From NCBI RefSeq assembly GCF_000626675.1, contig NZ_CP006842.1:2852001-2916000 (forward strand): 64,000 nt of DNA, read 5' to 3'. Positions 17,480 through 26,173 of the stretch are shown one piece after another. The notes under the pieces are model-generated. The model saw only the letters and a program-made list of their open reading frames with translations. It was not told the origin of the DNA and searched no databases. Within the stretch, counting starts at the first letter, position 1; each line of letters begins with the position of its first letter. Source of the stretch: Corynebacterium glyciniphilum AJ 3170 (GTDB lineage Bacteria > Actinomycetota > Actinomycetes > Mycobacteriales > Mycobacteriaceae). A program made the translations under genes and the position numbers.

Positions 17480-18237
17480 CAGCTACGCGGCAGCCTCAGG
17501 ACGTACCCCACACCGCGCACGGTGTGGATCAGCCGCGGTTCCTGGGTGTCGATCTTGCGACGCAGGTATGAGACATATGATTCGACGACATTACCGTCGC
17601 CGCCGAAGTCGTACTCCCACACGGCGTCGAGGATCCGGGACTTCGGCACCACGACCTCGGAGTTGACCAGCAGGTAACGCAGCAGCTTGAACTCGGTCGG
17701 AGACAGATCCACCACCTTGCCCGCTTTGGTGACCTCGTGCATGTCGTCGTTGAGGGTGATGTCGGCGTAGGTGATCAGTGAGGAGTCGTCATCCTCGGCG
17801 GGCTGCACGCGGCGCAGGATCACCCGCAACCGGGTGATGACCTCTTCCAGGGCAAAGGGCTTGGTGACGTAGTCGTCCGCGCCGATCGTCAGACCGTGGA
17901 TCCGGTCGTCCACCCCGTCCTTGGCGGTGAGGAACAGTACGGGCGCTTCATGCCCGTCCTCCCGCAGCTTGTTGAGCAGGGTGAAGCCGTCCATCCCGGG
18001 CATCATCACGTCAAGAATGAACGCGTCGGGACGGAAGGTCTTGGCGATCTCGCGGGCCGTCGCTCCGTCCGCGGCGGTCTTGACCTCGAAGTCCTGGAAC
18101 TCCAGACGCGCCTTGATCAGGTCGGCGATGTTGGCCTCGTCGTCGACGACGAGGACTTTCACCGGCTGAGCAGCGTGGACACCATGCGCACTGTGTGCAC
18201 CGTGACCGGAGTTACTGGAATTGTTCGACAGAGGCAC
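17479..18237 (-). CDS. phoR: OmpR-family response regulator (PhoR / mycobacterial PhoP-like)
   Basis: A 252-residue protein. Receiver domain: VLVVDDEANIADLI, phosphoacceptor Asp in FILDVMMPGMDGF, and the LTAKDGVDD and DDYVTKPF blocks. Winged-helix effector domain: LSPTEFKLLRYL and YVSYLRRKIDT, ending VRGVGYVLR. It is closely similar to M. tuberculosis PhoP and, by name in C. glutamicum, PhoR. I prefer GTG 18237 because GGGAG lies 8 nt upstream; ATG 18243, two codons earlier, is only 2 nt from it. The His/Gly/Ser-rich first 25 residues are an extension. Coupled to phoS downstream. Confidence 0.92.
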   Translation of the reverse strand: MPLSNNSSNSGHGAHSAHGVHAAQPVKVLVVDDEANIADLIKARLEFQDFEVKTAADGATAREIAKTFRPDAFILDVMMPGMDGFTLLNKLREDGHEAPVLFLTAKDGVDDRIHGLTIGADDYVTKPFALEEVITRLRVILRRVQPAEDDDSSLITYADITLNDDMHEVTKAGKVVDLSPTEFKLLRYLLVNSEVVVPKSRILDAVWEYDFGGDGNVVESYVSYLRRKIDTQEPRLIHTVRGVGYVLRLPRS

Positions 18238-18404
18238 GTTCATATCTCCCTAGTCTGCCCCGGGAATCCGGGTTTTTCATGCTGGGCACATCCAGAGTAC
18301 CTGTGACTTCAGTAGGCTTTCGATGATCACCACCCGACACACGCCCGCATACACGCCCGGGTAAAAGTGGCTCGACATCGTTGCCAGAGGATAGGATAGC
18401 TCCC

Positions 18405-19193
18405 GTGAACATTCGGAGAACACCTGCACACCACAGCGGCCCCACCCGTACCATCCGTCGTCGGGCCGCCGCCCTCGGCATCGCAGCGGTCGCAGCCATC
18501 GGCATCGGTGGGGCGGGCATCGCCCCGGCCACCGCTGCGCCGAGCATCCCCTCCCTGCCTGCGGCAGGCGACATCGCCCTGCCTGGGCCGGACGAGATCA
18601 ACGACATGGTCCGCGACGGTGTCCTTGACGCGCACGACGCAGCACTGCTGCAGGCCGGCAAGGTGCCCGAGCAGTTCCGCGACGCCTACGAACAGGGCGT
18701 CCGGGACCTGGCCGACCTCGTCGCCCCCGGCGCCGTCCAGGAACGTCAGGACCAGCGGGACGCCGCCGAGCGTGCTGCCGCTGCCGCCCGCGCCGAGCGC
18801 GAGGCACGCACCGCCGCCGAACAGCGTCGCGCCAGCACCAACAACACCCCGTGCCCGGCGTCCGCCCGCGTCTGTGTCGACATCGACGGAAAGCGCACCT
18901 GGCTGCAGCAGAACGGCAACACCTCCTACGGTCCGGTGAGCATGTCTCCGGGCAAGCCGGGCCAGGACACCCCGCGCGGCAACTTCACCGTGCAGTACAA
19001 GGTGAAGGACGAGATCAGCCGCGAGTTCAACAACGCGCCGATGCCCTACGCCGTCTACTTCACCAACAACGGCCACGCTTTCCACCAGGGCACCCTGGAC
19101 ACCCAGTCCGCCGGTTGCGTCCGGATGAACAACCAGGACGCGATCACCTACTTCAACGCCCTCAACCCGGGCGACCAGGTGTTCATCTACTGA
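18405..19193 (+). CDS. L,D-transpeptidase (YkuD/ErfK family), exported
   Basis: A 262-residue protein with an Arg-rich N-terminus, a hydrophobic segment (about 25-43) and a likely cleavage after APATAA. An Ala/Glu/Arg-rich coiled-coil spacer covers about residues 105-140. The YkuD domain follows, with the catalytic motif HQGTLDTQSAGCVRM (His ... Ser-x-Gly-Cys). It cross-links peptidoglycan through 3-3 links or attaches protein to it. GTG 18405 is supported by AGGA 8 nt upstream; the same bases form TAGGAT 7 nt before the start, so a leaderless mRNA is also possible. Divergent from phoR; coupled by TGATG to the acetyltransferase. Confidence 0.93.
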   Translation: MNIRRTPAHHSGPTRTIRRRAAALGIAAVAAIGIGGAGIAPATAAPSIPSLPAAGDIALPGPDEINDMVRDGVLDAHDAALLQAGKVPEQFRDAYEQGVRDLADLVAPGAVQERQDQRDAAERAAAAARAEREARTAAEQRRASTNNTPCPASARVCVDIDGKRTWLQQNGNTSYGPVSMSPGKPGQDTPRGNFTVQYKVKDEISREFNNAPMPYAVYFTNNGHAFHQGTLDTQSAGCVRMNNQDAITYFNALNPGDQVFIY

Positions 19194-19720
19194 TGACCGA
19201 CTCCGTGTCCCCGGAACTGCGGTACCGGGCCGCGGTCGAGAGCGACCGCGAGTTCCTACGGGCCCTCTACATCCTCACCGACCAGTGGGGCGACGAGGAC
19301 CAGCCCGTCAGTGACGGTATCGACGAGGAGCTCGAGGCGTATGTGGGACAATGGACACCGGACCAGCCCGCCGTCATCCTCGAAGATCTCAGCAGCGGAA
19401 CGCCGACACCGGTCGGCGGCGCGTGGCTGCGTACGTTCACCGCAGAGGCACCGGGAGCGGGTTTCGTCTCCGACGATATCCCGGAGGTGGCCATCGCCCT
19501 CCGTCCGGAATTCTCCGGCCACGGACGTGGCACGGCGCTGATGTCCGAGTTGTTGACGACCGCGCGCTCCGCCGGGTTCCCTGGCGTCTCCCTCGCTGTG
19601 GACCTCGGCAACGACCGCGCCCGCCACGTCTACGCCAAGCTAGGATTCGTCGACAGCACCGTCAACGGCGGTCTCGACCCGAGCGGGCACTGTCACGTGA
19701 TGGTCCACCACTTCGACTGA
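19193..19720 (+). CDS. GNAT-family N-acetyltransferase
   Basis: A 175-residue protein. The GNAT acetyl-CoA-binding core is visible as EVAIALRPEFSGHGRGTALM (motif A, with the Q/RxxGxG/A-type loop) followed by VSLAVDLGNDRARHVYAKLGF (motif B). The N-terminus ELRYRAAVESDREFL is the usual first strand and helix. The acceptor substrate cannot be told. The ATG shares a base with the transpeptidase stop, so the two are probably co-translated, which might hint at a cell-wall or self-protection role. The last 59 bp overlap the 3' end of convergent crtI. Confidence 0.9.
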   Translation: MTDSVSPELRYRAAVESDREFLRALYILTDQWGDEDQPVSDGIDEELEAYVGQWTPDQPAVILEDLSSGTPTPVGGAWLRTFTAEAPGAGFVSDDIPEVAIALRPEFSGHGRGTALMSELLTTARSAGFPGVSLAVDLGNDRARHVYAKLGFVDSTVNGGLDPSGHCHVMVHHFD

Positions 19721-21302
19721 TCCTGGTCACTGCGTTCTCCGCACTGATCAGGCACATCGGCACCCCTACTCCGGGTGTCGTCGTCGATCCTGCGTAGTAG
19801 AGGTTCGACACCGCCCGCGACCGGTTCGTCCCGCGCATGAACGCCGACTGTGTCAGCGTGTGCGCCAGGCCCAGCGCCCACCCGCGCCAGGAGTTGTAGC
19901 GTTCGGCGAAGTCCGCGGGGCCCAGCGTCCTGCGGACAACCACGCGGTCCACCAGGTCCGGCACCCCCGCACGCTGCGCGATCATGTCCAGCGTCGCATC
20001 GGCGATTGCGTCCACCGCGCTGGTGTCCATGGACGGGTCACAGGTCACAGGCACGAGGACGAAGAGGTTTTCATGCCCGTCCGGCGCGACGTCCGGGTCT
20101 GTCGCCGACGTCCGGGAGACGTACACCGACCGCGACGCCTTCTGCCCGGCTCCCCCCGGTAGGGTGTCGAACACCGCAGCGAAGTCGGGCGTCCAGTCCT
20201 CACTGAAGATCAGGGTGTGGTGTGCGAGCTCGGGAAGTTCACCCTTCACCCCGAGCATCACCACCACCGCACCGACGCCGGGATCCGCACGCCGCCAGCG
20301 ACGTTCCGGATACGTCTGCAGCCCTGCCGGGAGCAGTCCGGTCTCGGTGTGATGCAGGTCTGCGGCACTGACGACCACATCCGCAGGAATGAACTCCTCC
20401 CCTGTGCCGGACACTGTGCCGTCAGAGGTCCGGACCGTCACGCCCTGAGCCCGGGCGGCGGACAAGTGCGCGGTGGCACGGCCTACCCCCGGTATCTGCC
20501 GGAAGGGGTTCGCGCGGGCACGGTCGGTGACGATCGCGGTGACCTCCGTCCCGGTCCGGATGCTCACCCCGTGGCCAACGGCCAACCGGCGCAGTGACTC
20601 CACCACCGCAGCAAAACCACCCGAGGGGTACTTGACCCCCTGCACCAGGTCGGTGAAGCTCATCAGCTGGTACAGGGCGGGAGTCTGTGACGGGCGCGAC
20701 GAGAGGAAGACCGCCGGGTAGCTCAGGATCTGGCGGAGACGCCGGTCCTGGAACCTCCGGTTGACCAGGCTTTCCAATGATCCCGCGAGGAGACGGATCA
20801 GCCGGACCGCGCGCCGCGCGACCCCGAGCCCGAGAAACGGAGCCGGTGAGGTGAAGTCGGTGTAGAGAAAACGGTCAACGGCGATCCGGTAGGTGTCGCC
20901 GGCTTCCGCGAGATAGCGCCGGACCTCCTCACCTGCCCCGGGTTCCAGTGTCTCGAAGAGTTCGGCGACGGCATCCGCCCCCACCGGAACGTCCACCGGG
21001 TCGAGTCCCTCGGGAAGCAGCCGGTAGCCCGGCGACAGTTCCGAGAGATCCAGCTGTTCCTCGGTGGAGGTACCCATCAGTGAGAAGAAGCGGTCGAAGG
21101 CCTCGGGCATCAGGTACCAGCTGGGCCCGGTGTCCCACCGGAATCCCGGCGCGTCGGCGATGGTGAGGGAACCCGCACGCCCGCCCACCGCGGTCCCGCG
21201 CTCGAGCAGAGTGACCTCATAGCCACGTCTCGCCAGCAGTCCAGCGGTCGACAGTCCCGCGACGCCGGCACCGATGACAACCGCCCGGCGGCCGCCGGTC
21301 AC
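19662..21302 (-). CDS. crtI: Phytoene desaturase
   Basis: A 546-residue FAD-dependent CrtI-type protein. N-terminal dinucleotide fold AVVIGAGVAGLSTAGLLARR, the GGRAGSL and DTGPSWYLMP elements, PSGGFAAVVESL in the middle and the C-terminal flavin motif YYAGSTTTPGVGVPM, a carotenoid desaturase hallmark. It would convert phytoene to lycopene or a similar desaturation product. GTG 21302 has AGGAG 6 nt upstream and overlaps the crtB stop by 4 bp; the frame upstream is not desaturase-like. No prenyltransferase or cyclase gene is adjacent. The Arg/Ser-rich C-terminal tail overlaps the acetyltransferase gene. Confidence 0.94.
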   Translation of the reverse strand: MTGGRRAVVIGAGVAGLSTAGLLARRGYEVTLLERGTAVGGRAGSLTIADAPGFRWDTGPSWYLMPEAFDRFFSLMGTSTEEQLDLSELSPGYRLLPEGLDPVDVPVGADAVAELFETLEPGAGEEVRRYLAEAGDTYRIAVDRFLYTDFTSPAPFLGLGVARRAVRLIRLLAGSLESLVNRRFQDRRLRQILSYPAVFLSSRPSQTPALYQLMSFTDLVQGVKYPSGGFAAVVESLRRLAVGHGVSIRTGTEVTAIVTDRARANPFRQIPGVGRATAHLSAARAQGVTVRTSDGTVSGTGEEFIPADVVVSAADLHHTETGLLPAGLQTYPERRWRRADPGVGAVVVMLGVKGELPELAHHTLIFSEDWTPDFAAVFDTLPGGAGQKASRSVYVSRTSATDPDVAPDGHENLFVLVPVTCDPSMDTSAVDAIADATLDMIAQRAGVPDLVDRVVVRRTLGPADFAERYNSWRGWALGLAHTLTQSAFMRGTNRSRAVSNLYYAGSTTTPGVGVPMCLISAENAVTRISRSGGPSRDSARSGRDRR

Positions 21303-22177
21303 CGTCGGCTCCTGGCGATTTCCCGGACAGTCAGCGCGGCTTTGACCGGGCCGGGCACCCGGACGCGGGTGTACTGGAGCTGGTGTGGTGGCGTGCGACG
21401 CAACCGTGCGGAGAGTTCCTCGTACAGTCCAGCCGCCGATGCGACGCCGGCCCGGCACCCTGCCGGCAGTGACGGGATACGGAGACGCCCGGTGGCGATG
21501 CCGGCGTCCACGTCGTCCAGAATGCGGTCACGGATCTCCACCGTCAGTGGTCCGTCCTGCAGGTCGGGCAGGTAGGACCGGCCCAGCACGTCCCGGTCGT
21601 CACCCAGGTCCCTCAGGAAGTTGACCTTCTGGAACGCCGCACCCAACGCCGCTGCCCCTTCCGCCAGCCAGGCATGCTGCGCGGCAGGAACCGGATCCGC
21701 GTGCGCGAGAAAGATGTCGAGGCACATCAGGCCGATGACCTCGGCGGAACCGTGGATGTAGCGGGCCAGGCTCTCCTCGTCGTGCACGTCCCGGACGATG
21801 TCGCTGCGCATGGAGGCGAAGAAGTCCCTCATGTGCGCGGGGTCGATCCGAGACCGCACCGCCGTCGCGGCCCACGCATGCAGCACCAGGTCGGTGTGGA
21901 ACCCTGTGTCCGGGGCCGCGAGCACCTGGGCCTCGTACACGTCCAGGACCTCCTGGGGGTCGGCGTGCCCGGCGGCCGCTCCGTCGACGATTTCATCGGC
22001 GATGCGCACCACGGCGTAGAGGTTACGGACATCCTCCCGGACCCCGTCCGGCAGCAGACGCGTGGCCAGGGAAAAAGACGTGGAGTAACGGCCGATCACG
22101 GTGGCGGAGACGCGTTCGGCGAGGGCTGCGTACATCCCGGCGGCGGTGCTGCGGCGACGAGGACTGCGAGTGTTCAT
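21299..22177 (-). CDS. crtB: Phytoene/squalene synthase
   Basis: A 292-residue trans-isoprenyl diphosphate synthase. Two Asp-rich substrate motifs are present in the family positions: RIADEIVDG (DxxxD-type, about residues 58-66) and the later LRDLGDDRDVLGR (about 178-190). YSTSFSLATRLLP marks the N-terminal active-site region. It condenses two geranylgeranyl diphosphates to phytoene, feeding crtI, with which it overlaps by four bases (GTGA). TACGCT stands 8 nt before the ATG, consistent with a leaderless transcript starting the operon. Confidence 0.94.
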   Translation of the reverse strand: MNTRSPRRRSTAAGMYAALAERVSATVIGRYSTSFSLATRLLPDGVREDVRNLYAVVRIADEIVDGAAAGHADPQEVLDVYEAQVLAAPDTGFHTDLVLHAWAATAVRSRIDPAHMRDFFASMRSDIVRDVHDEESLARYIHGSAEVIGLMCLDIFLAHADPVPAAQHAWLAEGAAALGAAFQKVNFLRDLGDDRDVLGRSYLPDLQDGPLTVEIRDRILDDVDAGIATGRLRIPSLPAGCRAGVASAAGLYEELSARLRRTPPHQLQYTRVRVPGPVKAALTVREIARSRR

Positions 22178-22244
22178 CGACAGACAGCGTACCCGTACCC
22201 ACCCGTGTGCCCGGTATGTTCAGCCAGGCAATAGTCTGAGGGGT

Positions 22245-23582
22245 ATGGCCACCACGACACGGGACGACACCGCCCGACTCACCGGCATCTACCGCGGCCC
22301 GACCCTCGCCTGGGCGTTCTGGGACTGGGGGTCCGCCGCTTTCAACGCGGTGCTGGTCACCTTCATCTTCTCCGTCTACCTCACCGACTCGGTGGGCGGC
22401 TCCATTGACGGCGGTTTCGGCGACGGTATCAGTCCCGCCACCTGGTACGGCTGGGCGATGGCCCTCGGCGGGGTGACGATCGCGCTGATCGCACCGGTGA
22501 TGGGACGCCGCGCCGACGCGCGCGGGACGCGCCGCAGGTCGGTGACCCTGTGGACTCTGGTCACCGTGGGGCTGATGTTCAGCCTGGTCGGCATCGGCGA
22601 CGACGCCCCCGGATACTTCTGGGCAGGCATCGTCATCATGGGTGTGGCCTCGGTGACCTTCGAGTTTGCCGAGGTCAGCTACTTTGCCATGCTCTCGCAG
22701 GTCTCCACCCGGGAGAACGTCGGGCGGGTGTCCGGCTTCGGCTGGTCGATGGGGTACTTCGGCGGCATCGTCCTGTTGCTGGTCTGCTACCTCGGTTTCA
22801 TCGCAGGGGACGGTGACACCCGCGGACTGCTCGGCGTCCCGGTGGAAGACGGGTGGAACGTGCGCATCGTCGCTGTCATCGCGGCGATCTGGTTCCTGGT
22901 TTCGGCGATCCCGGTGATGCGCAAGGTCCCGGAAAACACCCCGGACCCCAGTGCCGCGACATCCTCGGTGAAGGAGTCCTATCTCGGCCTGTTCCGCGAC
23001 ATCGGTTCCCTGTGGCGTACCGACCGCTCGGCGGTGTGGTTCCTCATCGCCTCGGCGGTATTCCGCGACGGGCTGGCCGGGGTGTTCACCTTCGGCGCGG
23101 TGCTGGCGGTCTCGGTGTACGGACTGAGCCCGGCAGATGTGCTTCTCTTCGGCGTGGCCGCCAATGTCGTCTCCGCGATCGGTGCGCTGGTCTGTGGTTA
23201 TCTCGATGACAGGATCGGCCCGAAACCGGTGATCATGGTGTCGCTGATCCTGCTGGTGGTCGATGCTTTCGTCCTGTTCTTCGTGGACGGTCCGGCCATG
23301 TTCTGGATCTTCGGCCTGCTGCTGTGCATGTTCGTCGGTCCCGCGCAGAGCGCCTCGCGGTCGTACCTGACGCGCATCTGCCCGGAGGGTCGCGAAGGCC
23401 AGATGTTCGGCCTGTACGCAACCACCGGACGCAGCGTGAGCTGGATGGCCCCCGCGGCGTTCGCGGTGTTCACCGGCCTGACCGGCGATGACCGCTTCGG
23501 GATTATCGGGATCGCCGTGGTGTTGCTGGCAGGTCTGCTGCTGCTCACCAAAGCTCGGGGTGCCGGTACCCCCACCCGGTAA
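22245..23582 (+). CDS. MFS transporter, UMF1/Atg22-like
   Basis: A 445-residue protein with 12 predicted helices. The N-terminus LAWAFWDWGSAAFNAVLVTF is characteristic of the UMF1 (Atg22-like) branch of the major facilitator superfamily. A cytoplasmic loop, MGRRADARGTRR, follows helix 2. The C-terminal half has CMFVGPAQSASRSYLTR and the QMFGLYATTGR stretch of the same branch. The substrate is unknown; some relatives export amino acids. Start: ATG 22245, with GAGG close upstream and TAGTCT 7 nt before it. It ends 38 bp before irtA but probably is not part of that regulated unit. Confidence 0.88.
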   Translation: MATTTRDDTARLTGIYRGPTLAWAFWDWGSAAFNAVLVTFIFSVYLTDSVGGSIDGGFGDGISPATWYGWAMALGGVTIALIAPVMGRRADARGTRRRSVTLWTLVTVGLMFSLVGIGDDAPGYFWAGIVIMGVASVTFEFAEVSYFAMLSQVSTRENVGRVSGFGWSMGYFGGIVLLLVCYLGFIAGDGDTRGLLGVPVEDGWNVRIVAVIAAIWFLVSAIPVMRKVPENTPDPSAATSSVKESYLGLFRDIGSLWRTDRSAVWFLIASAVFRDGLAGVFTFGAVLAVSVYGLSPADVLLFGVAANVVSAIGALVCGYLDDRIGPKPVIMVSLILLVVDAFVLFFVDGPAMFWIFGLLLCMFVGPAQSASRSYLTRICPEGREGQMFGLYATTGRSVSWMAPAAFAVFTGLTGDDRFGIIGIAVVLLAGLLLLTKARGAGTPTR

Positions 23583-23620
23583 GGTACGGTAAGCCTCAAC
23601 TTACTTCTAGGAGGCTTACC
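23578..23620 (+). promoter_or_regulatory. irtA: irtA control region: repeated GGTAAG, DtxR-like site and RBS-masking hairpin
   Basis: Perfect 10-bp arms GGTAAGCCTC (23588-23597) and GAGGCTTACC (23611-23620) flank a 13-nt loop, and the right arm contains most of the AGGAGG ribosome-binding site (23609-23614). The left arm overlaps a DtxR-like 19-mer (23585-23603) matching the consensus at 13 of 19 positions; removing one C would improve it. GGTAAG is also directly repeated (23578 and 23588). Iron-dependent repression is the likely logic, with a possible translational layer. Confidence 0.55.
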
Positions 23621-26173
23621 GTGAGCAAGGGGTTCCAAGGCGCCGTCCTGCACGGCCTCGGCGCAAAAGACCATGCCCTGACCGTGACGGAGACACAATG
23701 GCGCACCAGCAACATGCTGCGCGTCACCTTCCACTCCGACACAATCCTCTCCACCGACGGGGAGGCACCCGCGGCGTGGATGCGGGCCTGGTTCCCCGAC
23801 CCGGACGGCGGCTCAAAACAGTTCCAGCGCGGATACACCTTCGCCGAGACCGACCCGTCCACCGGGACCCTGGCGGTGGACTTCGTGATCCATCATCCGA
23901 TGGGGCCTGCATCCTGGTGGGCGCAGAACTGTCAGCCCGGTGACACCATCGAAGCGACCCGCTACGGGGAGACGGACTTCACCCTGCTCGATCCCGCGCC
24001 AGCCGGATACCTGTTGCTCGGCGACCTCGCGTCCTACCCGGCGATCACCCAGCTGGCCGCAGCCGTCCCTGCCGAGGTGCCGGTGGTGGTCTACCTCGAG
24101 AAGCACGCCGACGCCGACGAGGAGTCACCCCTGCCGGAAGGCCCGAACATCACCGCGGCGTGGGTGGAGTCCTTCCCGGACGGCCAGGGCCTCGCCCAGG
24201 CCATCAGCGGCGGAGACTGGGAAGGTTGGTACGCGTGGGTCACCGGCGAGGTGACCGCCACCCGGCACGCCAAGACCGTGCTGCAGCGCGACGCCCACCT
24301 GAACCGTGGCACCCTGCACGCCCAGGGGTACTGGGTGGCCGGACGGGCCATGGGCAAGTCCCGTGCACTCCAGGAGGCGGCCGAAACAGCTGCCCCGGCG
24401 GCCGCTGACGCTCCGGAGACACCGGTGACCCCGACGCCCGAACCCGCGCCACAGAAGAAGCCCTCCGCCGGTGTCCTCGCCCCGGCGAAAGTGCCGATGA
24501 TCATCGCCGGGGTGTTCCAGACTCTGCTCTCAGTCCTGGGCATCGTCCCCTTCGTCCTCTTCGCCGAGCTGTGCCGACAGCTTCTCAACGGTGCCGACCG
24601 CGATACCGTGCTGGGAACCGGGGTGGCTGCGCTCCTGGTCATGGCGGCCTCCGCGCTCGGCACCACGCTGCTGATGCTGGCAATGCACCTCTACGACGCC
24701 AGCTACTCCGCCACGCTCCGCCGACGACTGATGGACAAACTCGCCCGGCTGCCGCTGGGGTGGTTCACCAGCAGACGCAGCTCCGACGTCCGCACACTCG
24801 TCGCCGACGACGTCGCCGGGATGCACTACATCGTCACCCACGCCGTCCCCGACCTCGTTGCCGCCGTCGTCACCCCACTGGCGGCGCTGATCTACCTCTT
24901 CACGGTCGACTGGCGTCTGGCACTGGTCCTGCTCCTGCCTATCGCCGCCTTCATCGGGGTGATGGTGACGATCCAGAGCCGGGAGCGCGACCGGGTGGTC
25001 ATCTCCCAGCGCAACATCTCCACAGTCACCGGCCAGTCGCAGTCCTTCCTCGCCAACCGTGAGGTCTCCCAGGTGTTCGGAGAGAAGAGCATCGTCGACC
25101 TGCCGGGCACATTGCGGGAGGTCGGTGCCTTCGTCGACACACTGCAGAAGGACACCGGTGCCGCGAAGATCATCGCTGTGATGATCAACCGACCCACCAC
25201 TGTCCTCGGGCTCCTGGTCGTCGCCACCTGGGTACTGATGCTCCCCGGCTGGGTCAGCGTGTCTGATGCGATCCCTTTCCTGGTGCTCGGCCCGTCCTTC
25301 GGCGCCCAGCTGGTGGCGATCAGTGGTGGGATCGGAAATCTCCTGGTGTCCTTGGACGGACGCGCGGGCCTGGACCTGGCCCTGACAACACCCGAACTGC
25401 CGGGACCGGCGAACCGGCCCGCCCCGGCCGGTCATGTCGTCTTCGACCGCGTCCGCTTCGGCTACTCCCCTGACCGTGAGGTCCTGGCGTCCTTCTCCCT
25501 CACCCTCGCCCGGGGGACGGTCACCGCCGTTGTTGGCCCGTCCGGCGCCGGGAAATCGACGGTCGGCGCACTCCTCGCCAGACTCTGGGACCCCCAGGGC
25601 GGGTCCGTCAGCATCGACGGCACCGACATCCGCGACATGACCCAGGACGAGCTCTACGCCACCGTCACCATCCTGCTGCAGGACGTGCAGCTGATCCATA
25701 CGACGATCCGCGACAACATCGCACTCACCGCGCCCGACGCCACCGACGAGCAGGTGGTCGCCGCGGCACGTGCGGCGAACATCCACGACACGATCATGAA
25801 CCTGCCCGAGGGCTACGACACCGTCGTCACCGGCGACAGGCTCTCCGGCGGAGAGCGCCAGCGCATCGGCATCGCCCGGGCGCTGCTCGCCGACACCCCT
25901 GTCGTCGTCCTTGACGAGGCCACCGCCTCCGCCGACCCCGACAGCGAATGGGCCATCCTGACCGCGCTGGACACCCTGTTGAAGGGACGTACCGTCCTGA
26001 TGATCGCGCACCGGCTGCACACCGTCGCCGACGCCGACCGCATCATCGTCATGGACCACGGTCGCATCACCGAGAGCGGGCGCCACGACGAACTCATCGC
26101 CGCCGAGGGCACCTACGCCTCGCTGTGGGACCGCCACCAGACCAGCACACACTCGACACCGGAGGCCCACTGA
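23621..26173 (+). CDS. irtA: IrtA-like siderophore importer: FAD-binding SIP domain fused to ABC exporter-fold half
   Basis: An 850-residue fusion. Residues 1-255 are a siderophore-interacting ferredoxin-reductase-like domain (RGYTFAETD as the flavin-binding RxYT-type motif). A Pro/Ala linker (about 260-285) leads to six membrane helices (about 288-560) and a nucleotide-binding domain with Walker A GPSGAGKST, signature LSGGERQRIGIARAL and Walker B VVVLDEAT. This is the architecture of mycobacterial IrtA, which imports ferric siderophore with IrtB and reduces the iron at the inner face. GTG 23621 has an AGGAGG site at 6 nt. The stop overlaps the irtB start (TGATG). Confidence 0.94.
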   Translation: MSKGFQGAVLHGLGAKDHALTVTETQWRTSNMLRVTFHSDTILSTDGEAPAAWMRAWFPDPDGGSKQFQRGYTFAETDPSTGTLAVDFVIHHPMGPASWWAQNCQPGDTIEATRYGETDFTLLDPAPAGYLLLGDLASYPAITQLAAAVPAEVPVVVYLEKHADADEESPLPEGPNITAAWVESFPDGQGLAQAISGGDWEGWYAWVTGEVTATRHAKTVLQRDAHLNRGTLHAQGYWVAGRAMGKSRALQEAAETAAPAAADAPETPVTPTPEPAPQKKPSAGVLAPAKVPMIIAGVFQTLLSVLGIVPFVLFAELCRQLLNGADRDTVLGTGVAALLVMAASALGTTLLMLAMHLYDASYSATLRRRLMDKLARLPLGWFTSRRSSDVRTLVADDVAGMHYIVTHAVPDLVAAVVTPLAALIYLFTVDWRLALVLLLPIAAFIGVMVTIQSRERDRVVISQRNISTVTGQSQSFLANREVSQVFGEKSIVDLPGTLREVGAFVDTLQKDTGAAKIIAVMINRPTTVLGLLVVATWVLMLPGWVSVSDAIPFLVLGPSFGAQLVAISGGIGNLLVSLDGRAGLDLALTTPELPGPANRPAPAGHVVFDRVRFGYSPDREVLASFSLTLARGTVTAVVGPSGAGKSTVGALLARLWDPQGGSVSIDGTDIRDMTQDELYATVTILLQDVQLIHTTIRDNIALTAPDATDEQVVAAARAANIHDTIMNLPEGYDTVVTGDRLSGGERQRIGIARALLADTPVVVLDEATASADPDSEWAILTALDTLLKGRTVLMIAHRLHTVADADRIIVMDHGRITESGRHDELIAAEGTYASLWDRHQTSTHSTPEAH

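Noticed and set aside
18327..19085. 252-codon minus-strand frame opposite the L,D-transpeptidase
   Set aside because: Overlaps a gene with a clear catalytic motif and signal peptide; no independent support.
24530..26170. 546-codon open frame on the minus strand opposite irtA
   Set aside because: It is antisense to a gene with clear SIP, membrane and ATPase motifs; its composition is the usual Asp/Gly/Val-rich shadow of high-GC coding DNA, and no family is recognisable.
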